From Falsiruegeria mediterranea M17 (lineage in GTDB: Bacteria > Pseudomonadota > Alphaproteobacteria > Rhodobacterales > Rhodobacteraceae), in contig NZ_ONZG01000003.1 of NCBI RefSeq assembly GCF_900302455.1, forward strand, positions 434,001-498,000: a stretch of DNA of 64,000 nucleotides, given 5' to 3'. The position numbers and the translations under genes are program-made. Shown here piece after piece: positions 46,833 through 55,745 of the stretch. Each line of letters begins with the position of its first letter. The first letter of the stretch is position 1. The notes beneath the pieces are model-generated. The model was not told where the DNA came from. It searched no databases and worked only from the letters and a program-made list of their open reading frames with translations.

Positions 46833-47294
46833 ATGACCACGGATCGCGCTGCGTTGAAACAGGCCGTTCACGACAAACTTCTGTCGATGGAAGAGGCCGA
46901 GCTGGCCACAGCTATCGCGCATTACGAGGCGTTCCTGCAAGACAGTCAGATGGATGAGCGTGAAACCCACGACAAGGACGATCAAGTGGCCGCGCGGGAA
47001 AACGCGGATCTGGCCGCGGCCTTTGATACGCCGGTGCAGACCCATCATGCCAAGGTCGATGTGATCGAGAACATGGATTTTTCGCTGACCGACACGGTTG
47101 GGCCGGGATCGCTGGTGTCGTTCAACAGGCGCAACTTCATCGTCGCCGTATCCACTGCGCGGTTCGAGGTGGACGGGGTGACCTATATGGGTATTTCCCC
47201 GCAAAGCCCGATCTACAAAGCGATGGTTGGCGCCAAGGCAGGTGAAAGCTTTGAGCACAACGGCCGCAGCTTTGTCATCGACGATGTACTTTGA
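46833..47294 (+). CDS. GreA/GreB C-terminal-domain-like protein
   Basis: A 153-residue protein. The N-terminal half (residues 1-65) is predicted helical or coiled-coil and acidic (MEEAELATAIAHYEAF, DERETHDKDDQ). The C-terminal half (about 85-153) resembles the FKBP-like domain of Gre factors and Rnk, with VGPGSLVSFNRRNFIVAVS, ISPQSPIYKAMVGAKAGESF and a final FVIDDVL. It may bind RNA polymerase through this domain. The helical part is too divergent to call it GreA. The ribosome site AAGGAGACC is strong. Its stop is three bases from the convergent pcs stop. Confidence 0.7.
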   Translation: MTTDRAALKQAVHDKLLSMEEAELATAIAHYEAFLQDSQMDERETHDKDDQVAARENADLAAAFDTPVQTHHAKVDVIENMDFSLTDTVGPGSLVSFNRRNFIVAVSTARFEVDGVTYMGISPQSPIYKAMVGAKAGESFEHNGRSFVIDDVL

Positions 47295-47297
47295 GGA

Positions 47298-47993
47298 TCA
47301 GGCGTTGCGTACGGGGATCAGCTGTTGCGCAATGCCAGCCACCAGCAAATAACAACTGGTGACAATCAGACCCCAATGAGCCCAGCTTTCAGGGTGGAAA
47401 TCGACCCAAGCTGCCCAACCGGCAAAGAACGTCCACGCCAGCGCCATCGACAGGCTTAATGGACGCCAGCGTTCGGTGCGCACCGGGTGGATGAATTTGA
47501 GGGGCAGGAACATCGCGATGGCCAGGGTCGTCACCAGGCCGAGGCTGACCCAGAAATTGGGTTCCAGCGCAAAGATCACCAGCACCAGCATGTTCCAGCA
47601 GCCGGGAAAACCGGAAAAGGAATTGTCCTTGGTCTTCATTCGCGTGTCGGCGAAATACATCGCACTGGCAAAGGTGATGACGATGATCGCAAACCAGCCC
47701 GTCCAGCCATCCATGAGGCCGGATTTGAACAGGGCAAATGCTGGGATGAAGACATAAGTGAGATAGTCGATGATCAGATCAAGCAGCACGCCATCGAACT
47801 CGGGTGCATTGGTTTTGACGTTGTACTTTCGGGCCAACGGACCATCAATGCCATCGACAAAGAAGGCGACGACCAACCATAGGAACATCAGGTCCCATTT
47901 GAGGTCAACGGCGGCCAACATGGCCAGCATCGCAAAGACGGCGCCGGTGGCTGTCAGCAGGTGGACGGAGAGAGCTTTGAACTGCGGTGTCAT
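47298..47993 (-). CDS. pcs: Phosphatidylcholine synthase
   Basis: A 231-residue inner-membrane enzyme that condenses CDP-diacylglycerol with choline. The CDP-alcohol phosphotransferase signature is present as DGIDGPLARKYN followed by FDGVLLDLIIDYLTY (residues about 48-80), and about six to eight membrane spans follow. Length and the LLDLIIDY variant match bacterial Pcs rather than Pgs or Pss. Phosphatidylcholine is common in host-associated and marine alphaproteobacteria. Confidence 0.9.
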   Translation of the reverse strand: MTPQFKALSVHLLTATGAVFAMLAMLAAVDLKWDLMFLWLVVAFFVDGIDGPLARKYNVKTNAPEFDGVLLDLIIDYLTYVFIPAFALFKSGLMDGWTGWFAIIVITFASAMYFADTRMKTKDNSFSGFPGCWNMLVLVIFALEPNFWVSLGLVTTLAIAMFLPLKFIHPVRTERWRPLSLSMALAWTFFAGWAAWVDFHPESWAHWGLIVTSCYLLVAGIAQQLIPVRNA

Positions 47994-48087
47994 GTGTCTC
48001 TCATGGCGGAAAACGCGTCGGACTGCAAACGTTTGGTCCCTGAGAATGGCTGCAAGGGAAGGAATCCCTGACCATCGGTAAAACGTG

Positions 48088-49008
48088 TCACGCCTTGGGG
48101 TGTGTGCGGTTGTAGATGTCCATCAGATGCTTCGTATCCACGGCGGTATAGGCTTGCGTGGTGGACAGCGAAGCATGCCCCAACAGCTCTTGGATTGCGC
48201 GCAGGTCACCGCCTGCTTCCAGCAGATGGGTGGCAAAGCTGTGGCGCATGGCGTGCGGCGTCGCCGTTGCAGGCAGGCCCAACTGCATCCGCGCCTTGGC
48301 CATGGCGCCTTGAATGGCGCGCGGCGACAGTGCCCCACCCCGCACGCCGCGAAACAAAGGTGCGTCCGGGTCCTTGGCGTGCGGACATAAGCGCAGATAT
48401 GTCTCGACCGCGTCGCGGGCGGCGTCGATCACCGGCACCACACGTTCCTTGTTGCCCTTGCCGAAGATGCGCAAGCTCCTGGGCAGGGGGGCGTCCTTGC
48501 CTTGCAGCGACAGCGCCTCGGAAATGCGCAGGCCGCAGCCATAAAGCAGCGTGACGACAGCGACATCGCGCGCTGCGACCCAATCGGACATCGACTGGAG
48601 CTCGACCGTTTCGATCATCGCCTTGGCTGCCTCCTGCGGCAATGGGCGGGGCAACTTGCGCTGGAATTTGGGGGCGCGGGTCGACAAAACGGCGGTAGGT
48701 TCAAACCCTTCACGCTCGGCAAGCCACTTGTAGAAGCTTTTGACCGCCGACAGTTTGCGGGCCAGCGACCGGGCCCCTACGCCATCACTGCGCACATGCG
48801 CCATCCACGAGCGCATGTCGCTGACCGTGATCTTTTCCAATGGCTTGAGGCCCTGGGGTTCGCCGTGGTGCAACGTCATGAACGACAGGAACTCGGTGAC
48901 GTCCCCCTGATAGGCCGTAATCGTGTTCTCGGACCGGCCCATCAGCGATTTCTGCGCATCCAGCCAAGACTGGAGCGCATCGCGGCAAGCCGGAGAGATG
49001 AGGCTCAT
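48088..49008 (-). CDS. xerC: Tyrosine recombinase XerC
   Basis: A 306-residue site-specific recombinase with an N-terminal SAM-like core-binding domain and the catalytic set: Arg in YGCGLRISEAL, His-x-x-Arg in HAMRHSFATHLL, His in LGHASLSTT and the nucleophile Tyr in QAYTAV. With XerD it resolves chromosome dimers at dif. It overlaps the DUF484 gene by four bases, the common arrangement for cellular XerC rather than a phage integrase. Confidence 0.92.
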   Translation of the reverse strand: MSLISPACRDALQSWLDAQKSLMGRSENTITAYQGDVTEFLSFMTLHHGEPQGLKPLEKITVSDMRSWMAHVRSDGVGARSLARKLSAVKSFYKWLAEREGFEPTAVLSTRAPKFQRKLPRPLPQEAAKAMIETVELQSMSDWVAARDVAVVTLLYGCGLRISEALSLQGKDAPLPRSLRIFGKGNKERVVPVIDAARDAVETYLRLCPHAKDPDAPLFRGVRGGALSPRAIQGAMAKARMQLGLPATATPHAMRHSFATHLLEAGGDLRAIQELLGHASLSTTQAYTAVDTKHLMDIYNRTHPKA

Positions 49009-49712
49009 GACAGCCAGTGGCGCATCGACCGCTCAAACACGCCCGCAAAGAACGAGAGCAGATCGGTGCCCTGCTGCGGGGTAAACTGGTGCGGGTCCTC
49101 GGCCCCCATGGCCAACATGCCGGGCAGGCGGCCATTGCCGAAGTCGAGTTTGAGGCAAGCCTCGGACCGGATCCAGTCGGCGCGGGGGCCGTAGATCTGG
49201 GTCGAGGCACTTTGCAACTGCCGCAGAGTGACCTGACGCGCGCTGGTGTTGCGCCCGTTGGTCAGATAGTTTTCGATGAAACCGGGTTCAGCAATGCTCA
49301 GGACGTCCCCTAAACGATGGATCGCAGGATCGTTGTCGTTCTGCACAGATTCCAGCACCAAGGTGATCGCATCCACGCGCAGGATCTCGGCAACTTCTCC
49401 ACCCAGGTCCTTGAGGAAGGTTTCAAAGTCGGTGGGATCCATCATGCGCAGGATAGCCCGGTGAACCTGATTTGTGCCCGCCAGATTTTCGTAGGCTGCG
49501 GCGATGACAGAGCGGTGGGTGTCCTCCAGCCGGTCCAACCGTGCCTCGAGCCGTTCCATGGCGATGCCACGCAGATCGACAATATTGCCCCCCATCGCGC
49601 GCTCGTTGGCGGCGACAAGCGCATGCATCAGGTCCTTGTCGTCAAGCACGGTATCGGGCTTGGCGATGATCACCTCGCGCAGGGCGTTTTCCAGTTTCGG
49701 GCTGCTGCTCAT
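49005..49712 (-). CDS. DUF484 family (GAF-like) protein
   Basis: A 235-residue protein of the DUF484 family, predicted to contain a coiled-coil (about residues 40-75) and a GAF-like domain. Typical words include RMMDPTDFETFLKDLGGEVAEILRVD-like sequence and LDFGNGRLPGMLAMGAEDPHQFTPQQGTDLL. The molecular role is unknown. It is regularly found next to xerC, here with a four-base overlap. The ATG at 49710-49712 lacks a strong ribosome site. Confidence 0.83.
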   Translation of the reverse strand: MSSSPKLENALREVIIAKPDTVLDDKDLMHALVAANERAMGGNIVDLRGIAMERLEARLDRLEDTHRSVIAAAYENLAGTNQVHRAILRMMDPTDFETFLKDLGGEVAEILRVDAITLVLESVQNDNDPAIHRLGDVLSIAEPGFIENYLTNGRNTSARQVTLRQLQSASTQIYGPRADWIRSEACLKLDFGNGRLPGMLAMGAEDPHQFTPQQGTDLLSFFAGVFERSMRHWLS

Positions 49713-49832
49713 TCTAGCCTCGTTTATGTGTTGGGCCGGTTTATAGCATGTGAATGCGGGTTTGGTGCGGAAAAATCAACTGGCCTGTCAAAATGTCGAG
49801 ACTTGTGCGCGGTTTACCACCGGAGCGGCAAA

Positions 49833-49910
49833 GGGGGGCTCCCGCCCGGTGGCACCAGATCCAAGATCTGGCCCCTCCCGTTGGGCCCGGCGCCGCGCTT
49901 TGCGCGGCGC
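49833..49910 (+). repeat. Dispersed structured repeat, half-unit F-left
   Basis: GGGGGGCTCCCGCCC (49833-49847), hairpin CCAGATC-CAA-GATCTGG (49855-49871), CCTCCCGTTGGGCC, then hairpin GCGCCGCGC-TTT-GCGCGGCGC (49890-49910). It is complete in all four parts. It does not follow a gene in its own orientation. Confidence 0.82.
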
Positions 49911-49951
49911 GGTAGGAGTTTTGATCGATCCAGTAGTGACTTGGCGCAACC

Positions 49952-50035
49952 GCAGCGCGCCGCAGGCGCGCTGCCCGGCCCAACCGGAGGCGCTAGATCT
50001 TTGATCGAGCAACAGAGGGCGGGAGTGCCCCGCCC
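49952..50035 (-). repeat. Dispersed structured repeat, half-unit F-right
   Basis: On the minus strand it starts with CTCCCGCCC about 16 nt after the fsa stop, then hairpin GATC-AAA-GATC, CCTCCGGTTGGGCC, then hairpin GCAGCGCGCC/GGCGCGCTGC (49952-49961 with 49965-49974). An extra GGGCGGG/CCCGCCC stem (50017-50023 with 50029-50035) overlaps the first block. Confidence 0.8.
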
Positions 50036-50042
50036 GCCGAAG

Positions 50043-50696
50043 TCAGAGGATCTTGATGTCGGCGGCTTTGATGTCCGCCAGGAAGGCATCGAGGCCTTTG
50101 TCGGTCAGCGGGTGGTTCACCATCGCCTTGATCACGGCAGGCGGGGCGGTGATCACGTCGGCGCCGATGCGGGCGCTGTCTAGGATGTGGTTCACCGAAC
50201 GGATCGACGCCGCCAGGATTTCGGTCTCAAACCCGAAGTTGTCATAGATGGTGCGGATGTCCTCGATGATCTCCATGCCGTCGAGGTTGATGTCATCCAG
50301 CCGACCGATGAACGGCGAGATGAAGCTCGCGCCCGCCTTGGCCGCCAGCAGCGCCTGGTTGGCCGAGAAGCAGAGCGTCACGTTGACCATGTGACCATCG
50401 TCGGTCAGCGTTTTACAGGCCTTCAGACCGTCCCAGGTCAGCGGCACTTTGACGGCGATGTTTTCAGCAATCTCGACCAGCTTGCGGCCTTCGGCGATCA
50501 TCGTCTCGGCGTCTGTTGCGGTGACCTCGGCCGATACGGGGCCGTCGACCAGATCACAGATTTCTTTGGTGACCTCGATAATATCGCGACCGGATTTCTT
50601 GATCAGCGAGGGGTTGGTGGTCACACCGTCCACCATGCCCAGGTCGTTCAGCTCGGCAATGGCGTCGATCTCGGCGGTATCAACGAAGAATTTCAT
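50043..50696 (-). CDS. fsa: Transaldolase / fructose-6-phosphate aldolase-like (TalC/Fsa family)
   Basis: A 217-residue enzyme of the small transaldolase subfamily. It starts [22 protein letters not shown] is at residues 24-32; the Schiff-base lysine is Lys83 in NIAVKVPLT, and [11 protein letters not shown] follows. Family members transfer dihydroxyacetone units (transaldolase) or cleave fructose 6-phosphate. Sequence alone does not settle which activity applies. The gene is divergent from priA with about 90 bp between. Confidence 0.92.
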   Translation of the reverse strand: MKFFVDTAEIDAIAELNDLGMVDGVTTNPSLIKKSGRDIIEVTKEICDLVDGPVSAEVTATDAETMIAEGRKLVEIAENIAVKVPLTWDGLKACKTLTDDGHMVNVTLCFSANQALLAAKAGASFISPFIGRLDDINLDGMEIIEDIRTIYDNFGFETEILAASIRSVNHILDSARIGADVITAPPAVIKAMVNHPLTDKGLDAFLADIKAADIKIL

Positions 50697-50788
50697 GGGG
50701 GCAGTCCTTTGATGGGTTGGCCTCTGTCCCGGATGCCTTTACCTCATGAAGGGACCCACTGAAACCCCTGGCCCACGAAAGGTGATCC

Positions 50789-52984
50789 GTGCACGATCCA
50801 GAGTATTTCGACCAAGGTGATCTGGTTGCTGTTCTGACCACGCAACCCCTTGATCGGCTTCTGGATTACAAGGCGCCCGAAGGCGGCTGTTTTCGGGGCG
50901 CCTTTGTCGAGGTCCCGCTTGGTCCCCGCAAGGTGATGGGCGTTGTCTGGGGGCCGGGACAGGGAGATTTCGACCGGTCCAGGATTCGCTCTGTCATCCG
51001 GGTGCTCGACGTGGCCCCCATGCGGGACGAGATGCGGGTGTTTCTGGGCCGTGCTGCGGATTACACGCTGACGCCCATGTCGATGATGCTGCGGCTGGCC
51101 ACCCGCACGCCGGGCTTGGGTGATCCGCAATCCATGCGCAAGGTTTATCGCCTGGGTGAAGGAGAGCCAGATCGTCAGACCGACGCCCGCCGCCGCGTGC
51201 TCGAGGTGCTGCGCGAATACGGCGGCTTGTCGTTCACGCTCAGGGAACTGGCGGATATGGCCGGGGTGACTCCGACAGTTGTCAAGGGGCTGGTCAAACA
51301 AGGTGTGGTCCGAGAGGAGGACAGTCCTCGCGATCTTCCCTATCCGCATCTGGACCCCGACCTGCCAAGCAAGGACTTGAGCGACGACCAAGCCACTGCC
51401 GCCGAAACCCTGCGTGCTGGACTGCAATCCCAGAAGTACGGCACAACGCTGCTCAAGGGCGTGACCGGTTCTGGCAAGACAGAGGTCTATCTTGAGGCCG
51501 TCGCCGAATGTCTGCGCCTTGGCAAACAAGCCCTCGTGCTGCTGCCCGAGATCGCTTTGACCGCCGAATTCCTGACCCGGATCGAGGCTCGGTTTGGCGC
51601 GCGGCCAGCCGAATGGCACTCGGGCGTTACGATGACGGAACGTCGCCGGGTCTGGCGCATGGTGGGGCAGGGGGACGCGCAGGTGGTGGTTGGCGCGCGC
51701 TCGTCGCTGTTTCTGCCGTTCCGCCACCTTGGCCTGATCATCGTGGATGAAGAACACGACACGTCTTACAAACAAGAAGATGGAGTCACGTACAACGCCC
51801 GCGACATGGCAGTGCTGCGCGCGGCCATGTGCGGCGCGCGGGTGGTGCTGGCCAGTGCCACGCCGTCGCTGGAAAGCTGGGCCAATGCGGACGCAGGCAA
51901 ATACGACAAGATCGAGCTGACCTCGCGGTTTGGCCCTTCGGTCATGCCTGAGATGCGCACCATCGACATGCGGGCCGAAAGCATGCCTGCCAGCACCTGG
52001 ATCTCTCCCACCTTGCGGCAGGCCGTCGAGGACCGGCGCGCCAAGGGCGAGCAGTCGCTCTTGTTCATCAATCGTCGAGGTTATGCGCCGGTGACAATCT
52101 GCCGGGCCTGCGGCCATCAGATTGGCTGCGACAACTGCGATGCACGCATGGTTGAACATCGCTTTCTCAAGCGCCTGATGTGCCACCAGTGCGGCGAGAC
52201 CAAACCGATGCCGGACAAATGCCCCTCGTGTGAGGTCGAAGGCAAACTCGCCCCAGTGGGACCAGGCATCGAACGGCTGGCTGAAGAAGCACTGGAGGCG
52301 TTCCCAGATGCCAGGATTGTAACGCTCAGTTCGGACATGTTCGGCTCGGCCCGTGCACTCAAGGCCAAGATTGAAGAGATTGCCGAGGGCGAGGCCGACA
52401 TCATCATCGGAACGCAGCTGGTGGCCAAGGGGCACAACTTCCCCAACCTGACCTTGGTGGGCGTGATCGACGCTGATCTGGGCCTACAGGGCTCGGATCT
52501 GCGTGCCGCCGAGCGCACCTTCCAACTGATGCGGCAGGTCGCGGGGCGTGCGGGTCGGGCCGAAAAGCCGGGTCAGGCGCTGCTGCAGACGTTCCAGCCC
52601 GAGCATCCGGTGATCCGCGCGATCCTGTCGGGGGACGAGAACGGGTTCTGGTCAGCCGAGGCGGCGGAACGGCAGGCCGCTGGTGTGCCGCCTTATGGCC
52701 GTATGGCAGGGATTGTGCTGTCGGGGCCAGATGTGGCGGCAGTCTTTGACCTGGGAAACGCCCTGGCGCGCAACGACGGTCCTCTTCGCCAGATTGGCGC
52801 GCAGGTGTTTGGGCCCGCGCCAGCCCCTATCGCGCGCATTCGCGGACGCCACCGGGTGCGGCTCTTGGTCAAGGCGGACAAGGGCGCGCCCATTCAGGAT
52901 GCCATTGCCCGCTGGATCGCACCTCTGCGCCTGACAGGGGACTTGCGCCTGAGCGTCGACATCGATCCGCAGAGCTTTCTCTGA
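50789..52984 (+). CDS. priA: Primosomal protein N' (replication restart helicase)
   Basis: A 731-residue superfamily-2 helicase that reloads the replisome at stalled forks. Walker A GVTGSGKTE lies at residues 224-232; the Walker B DEEH is in DEEHDTSYKQED. The zinc-binding region has four CxxC pairs (CRACGHQIGCDNC, CHQCGETKPMPDKCPSC), followed by GTQLVAKGHNFPNL. The start is GTG at 50789 with AAGGTGATCC upstream; no ATG fits better. It is divergent from fsa. Confidence 0.94.
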   Translation: MHDPEYFDQGDLVAVLTTQPLDRLLDYKAPEGGCFRGAFVEVPLGPRKVMGVVWGPGQGDFDRSRIRSVIRVLDVAPMRDEMRVFLGRAADYTLTPMSMMLRLATRTPGLGDPQSMRKVYRLGEGEPDRQTDARRRVLEVLREYGGLSFTLRELADMAGVTPTVVKGLVKQGVVREEDSPRDLPYPHLDPDLPSKDLSDDQATAAETLRAGLQSQKYGTTLLKGVTGSGKTEVYLEAVAECLRLGKQALVLLPEIALTAEFLTRIEARFGARPAEWHSGVTMTERRRVWRMVGQGDAQVVVGARSSLFLPFRHLGLIIVDEEHDTSYKQEDGVTYNARDMAVLRAAMCGARVVLASATPSLESWANADAGKYDKIELTSRFGPSVMPEMRTIDMRAESMPASTWISPTLRQAVEDRRAKGEQSLLFINRRGYAPVTICRACGHQIGCDNCDARMVEHRFLKRLMCHQCGETKPMPDKCPSCEVEGKLAPVGPGIERLAEEALEAFPDARIVTLSSDMFGSARALKAKIEEIAEGEADIIIGTQLVAKGHNFPNLTLVGVIDADLGLQGSDLRAAERTFQLMRQVAGRAGRAEKPGQALLQTFQPEHPVIRAILSGDENGFWSAEAAERQAAGVPPYGRMAGIVLSGPDVAAVFDLGNALARNDGPLRQIGAQVFGPAPAPIARIRGRHRVRLLVKADKGAPIQDAIARWIAPLRLTGDLRLSVDIDPQSFL

Positions 52985-53058
52985 TTGTCGCCTGACACGC
53001 TGCCTAGCCAGAACGCTTGATACTCCAAAATATCTGCGCGCTGACGCAGACGAGATGT

Positions 53059-53086
53059 GCGCTGGTCGCTTTGCGCTCGCCAGCGC
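53059..53086 (+). other. Stem-loop upstream of the MFS gene
   Basis: GCGCTGG (53059-53065) pairs with CCAGCGC (53080-53086) in the 127-base gap between priA and the MFS gene. No T-run follows. It may shape the 5' UTR of the downstream operon. Confidence 0.4.
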
Positions 53087-53111
53087 CCACCAATCGGCGT
53101 AGAGAAATCTC

Positions 53112-54344
53112 ATGATGAAACCGATCCCCCTTGCCGAGGCGCACTCCCTTCCGTTCTGGCGGCGGCCCTTTACCCTACTGTTTGTCACCGCAATGGCCAT
53201 GCCGATTGCGTTTTATGCTTGGTATGCGCTGCTGAACAATTTCGTCATCGAGGTCGCAGATTTTGATGGTGCGGACATCGGATTGCTGCACACCGTGCGC
53301 GAGATTCCGGGATTTCTGGCCGTTGGGGTCATCGCTATCATCATCTTCGTGCGCGAGCAGGTGCTCGGGCTGATCTCGCTTTTCATGTTGGGGGTCGCCA
53401 CGGCCTTTACCGCTTGGTTTCCCAGCTTGCAGGGCCTGCTGTTTCTGACCCTGCTTAGCTCGATTGGGTTTCATTATTATGAGACTGTGAACCAATCTCT
53501 ACAGTTGCAATGGCTGCCCAAGGAGCGGGCACCGCAAATGCTGGGCTGGCTGATGGCAGCCGGGTCTGCCACAACGACCGTGGTTTTTGTCCTGATCGTG
53601 ATGATGTGGGACACTCTCAACCTGACGTATAACATCGTCTTCATGCTTTCGGGCGGGGTGACGGCGGCCATCGCGGTCTTCTGTCTGCTGGCCTATCCTC
53701 AATTCGAGGCGCCGACGCCGCAGGTCAAGAAGATGGTGCTGCGGAAACGATACTGGCTCTATTACGCGCTGCAGTTCATGTCCGGCGCGCGGCGGCAGAT
53801 CTTCATGGTTTTTGCCGGCTTCATGATGGTCGAACGCTTTGGGTTCGAGGTGCACGAGCTGACCGGCCTTTATCTGATCAACCTGGTGATCAACATGTTT
53901 GCGGCCCCCTTTTTGGGCAAGGCCGTCGCCAAGTTCGGTGAGCGCCGGACGCTGATGTTTGAGTACATTGGTTTGGCGCTGGTCTTTGGGGCCTATGGGG
54001 GGCTCTACTGGTTTGGCTGGGGCTTCATGCTGGCGGCGTTCCTCTATGTGATCGATCACATCCTGTTTGGTCTGGCGATGGCGCTGAAGACCTATTTCCA
54101 GAAGATCGCCGATCCCGGTGATATCGCGCCAACGGCAGCCGTGGCCTTTACCATCAACCACATCGCGGCGGTCTTCCTGCCAGTGTTGCTTGGCCTCTTG
54201 TGGGTAGTCTCTCCGGCGGCGGTCTTTGTTCTGGCGTCCTGTATGGCGATGATATCGTTGGCCTTGTCGATGCTGATCCCACGCCATCCGGAACCCGGAC
54301 ACGAGACAATCTTTGCTCGGCCCCAACCGGCGCCTGCGGAATGA
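53112..54344 (+). CDS. MFS transporter
   Basis: A 410-residue integral membrane protein with about 12 hydrophobic segments in two halves separated by a central cytoplasmic loop (about residues 195-215, containing PTPQVKKMVLRKRYW). Repeated Gly/Ala-rich helices and GERRTLMFEY-type loops indicate a major facilitator. I cannot assign a substrate. The MATE transporter gene begins within six bases of its stop, and prmA follows, suggesting a shared transcript. Confidence 0.82.
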   Translation: MMKPIPLAEAHSLPFWRRPFTLLFVTAMAMPIAFYAWYALLNNFVIEVADFDGADIGLLHTVREIPGFLAVGVIAIIIFVREQVLGLISLFMLGVATAFTAWFPSLQGLLFLTLLSSIGFHYYETVNQSLQLQWLPKERAPQMLGWLMAAGSATTTVVFVLIVMMWDTLNLTYNIVFMLSGGVTAAIAVFCLLAYPQFEAPTPQVKKMVLRKRYWLYYALQFMSGARRQIFMVFAGFMMVERFGFEVHELTGLYLINLVINMFAAPFLGKAVAKFGERRTLMFEYIGLALVFGAYGGLYWFGWGFMLAAFLYVIDHILFGLAMALKTYFQKIADPGDIAPTAAVAFTINHIAAVFLPVLLGLLWVVSPAAVFVLASCMAMISLALSMLIPRHPEPGHETIFARPQPAPAE

Positions 54345-54350
54345 GTGCGG

Positions 54351-55745
54351 ATGGCTGACAAAGGGCGGTTCGTGACCGGCTCCACCATGGGGCATGTGGT
54401 GCGCATGACCATGACGGGGGCCATGGGGATCACCTTTGTCTTTCTCGTGGATGCCGCCAACCTTTTTTGGATTTCACAGCTGGGCGACCCCAAGTTGATG
54501 GCCGCCATCGGCTTTGCTTTTGCGATCCAGTATTTCTCGGTCTCGGCCGGGATCGGCCTGATGATCGCCTCCACCGCTCTTGTTTCGCGCCGCATTGGTG
54601 AAGACAACCGACCGCTGGCGCGCCGCAATGCCACAAGTGCAGCGATGATCGCCTTCACGATCCAAAGCTCGGTGGCCGCGATGATTTTCATCTTCCGGCA
54701 CGACATTATCGCGCTGTCTGGCGCGACCGGAGAGACGGCGGCGCTTGCAGCGCGCTATCTGGCAATGTCGGTGCCCAGCCTCGGTGTCATGGCCGTGTCG
54801 ATGATTGCCAATGGCACACTCAGGGCCGAAGGCGACGGAATGCGGTCGATGATGGTCACTTTGACCTCGGGCGTGGTTGCCATGGTGATCGACCCGATCA
54901 TGATCGTGGGCTTTGGCTGGGGCTTGGATGGTGCGGCCGTGGGGCTGAACATCTCGCGCGTTGTGATGCTGGTGGTGGCGCTGCGCTTTGCCATCGGCAC
55001 GCATGACTTGCTGGCGCGGCCCAGCCTGAATGGGTTGCGCGAAACTGCGGCGCCTTATTTCGCCATCGCCCTGCCAGCGATTGCAGCGCAGATGGCAACA
55101 CCCGTAGGCAACTACCTGTTGACCGCCGTCATGGCGGGCTTCGGGGATGAGGCGATGGCCGGCTGGGCCGTCGTGGGTCGCCTGACCGTTGTGGCTTTTG
55201 GTGGGATCTTTTCGCTTTCAGGGGCCATCGGTGGCATTTTTGGCCAGAACTTTGGTGCGCAGCGCCACGACCGTCTGTGCCGCACCTATCGTGATGCGCT
55301 GATCTTTGGTCTAATCTACACCGCTGTCACCTGGTCTCTGCTGGCCTTGCTTGGTCCGTGGATCGTCGAGGCATTTGCCGTCACTGGCGCCGGTGTCGAG
55401 GTGGTGCTGAGCTTTGTCTATATCGGCGCGGGCGGCTTTGTCTTTGCTGCCGCACTCTATGTGGCCTCGGCTGCCTTCAACGCGCTGGCAAAGCCCGGTT
55501 GGGCCACGTTGGTGTCATGGATCCGGGACGGGATGCTCACGCTGCCCTTCGCCTGGGTCCTGGCAGGTTGGTACGGTGCGCCCGGCGTCATCTATGCGCA
55601 AGCGGTCGTCACCATACTGGTTGGGGCAGGGGCGGCCTGGTGGGGCTGGCTCTATGTGCAATCCCTCGGCCGCACCATGGTATCCGAGCTTGACCTTGAG
55701 CCGCCACGGCCCTACGCGCATGCGGACAGATTCAGGAGACGCTGA
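54351..55745 (+). CDS. MATE-family efflux transporter
   Basis: A 464-residue membrane protein with 12 predicted spans, organised as two six-helix bundles typical of MATE exporters. Recognisable motifs include LRAEGDGMRSMMVTLTSGVVAMVIDPIMIVGFGWGL-like sequence near residue 160 and SGAIGGIFGQNFGAQR in the second half. It probably exports cations or metabolites using a sodium or proton gradient. A GTG at 54345 is an alternative start; the ATG at 54351 is used. The stop overlaps the prmA ATG by one base. Confidence 0.85.
   Translation: MADKGRFVTGSTMGHVVRMTMTGAMGITFVFLVDAANLFWISQLGDPKLMAAIGFAFAIQYFSVSAGIGLMIASTALVSRRIGEDNRPLARRNATSAAMIAFTIQSSVAAMIFIFRHDIIALSGATGETAALAARYLAMSVPSLGVMAVSMIANGTLRAEGDGMRSMMVTLTSGVVAMVIDPIMIVGFGWGLDGAAVGLNISRVVMLVVALRFAIGTHDLLARPSLNGLRETAAPYFAIALPAIAAQMATPVGNYLLTAVMAGFGDEAMAGWAVVGRLTVVAFGGIFSLSGAIGGIFGQNFGAQRHDRLCRTYRDALIFGLIYTAVTWSLLALLGPWIVEAFAVTGAGVEVVLSFVYIGAGGFVFAAALYVASAAFNALAKPGWATLVSWIRDGMLTLPFAWVLAGWYGAPGVIYAQAVVTILVGAGAAWWGWLYVQSLGRTMVSELDLEPPRPYAHADRFRRR

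Larger units (their letters stand above)
49713..50042. other. Gene-free stretch between fsa and DUF484, holding two repeat half-units
   Basis: About 330 bases without a convincing gene. It contains repeat half-units F-left (49833-49910) and F-right (49952-50035), which face each other. The short reading frames here are shadows of the GC-rich repeats. The DUF484 promoter probably lies in 49713-49800. Confidence 0.6.

Noticed and set aside
48088-49008. Tyrosine recombinase as a prophage or island integrase
   Set aside because: The overlap with DUF484, the protein length and the absence of phage genes or an adjacent tRNA fit the housekeeping XerC.
50744-52435. 563-residue open frame on the minus strand opposite priA
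   Set aside because: Antisense shadow of priA, which carries all helicase and zinc motifs. The translation is rich in His, Arg and Gln in the way typical of shadows.
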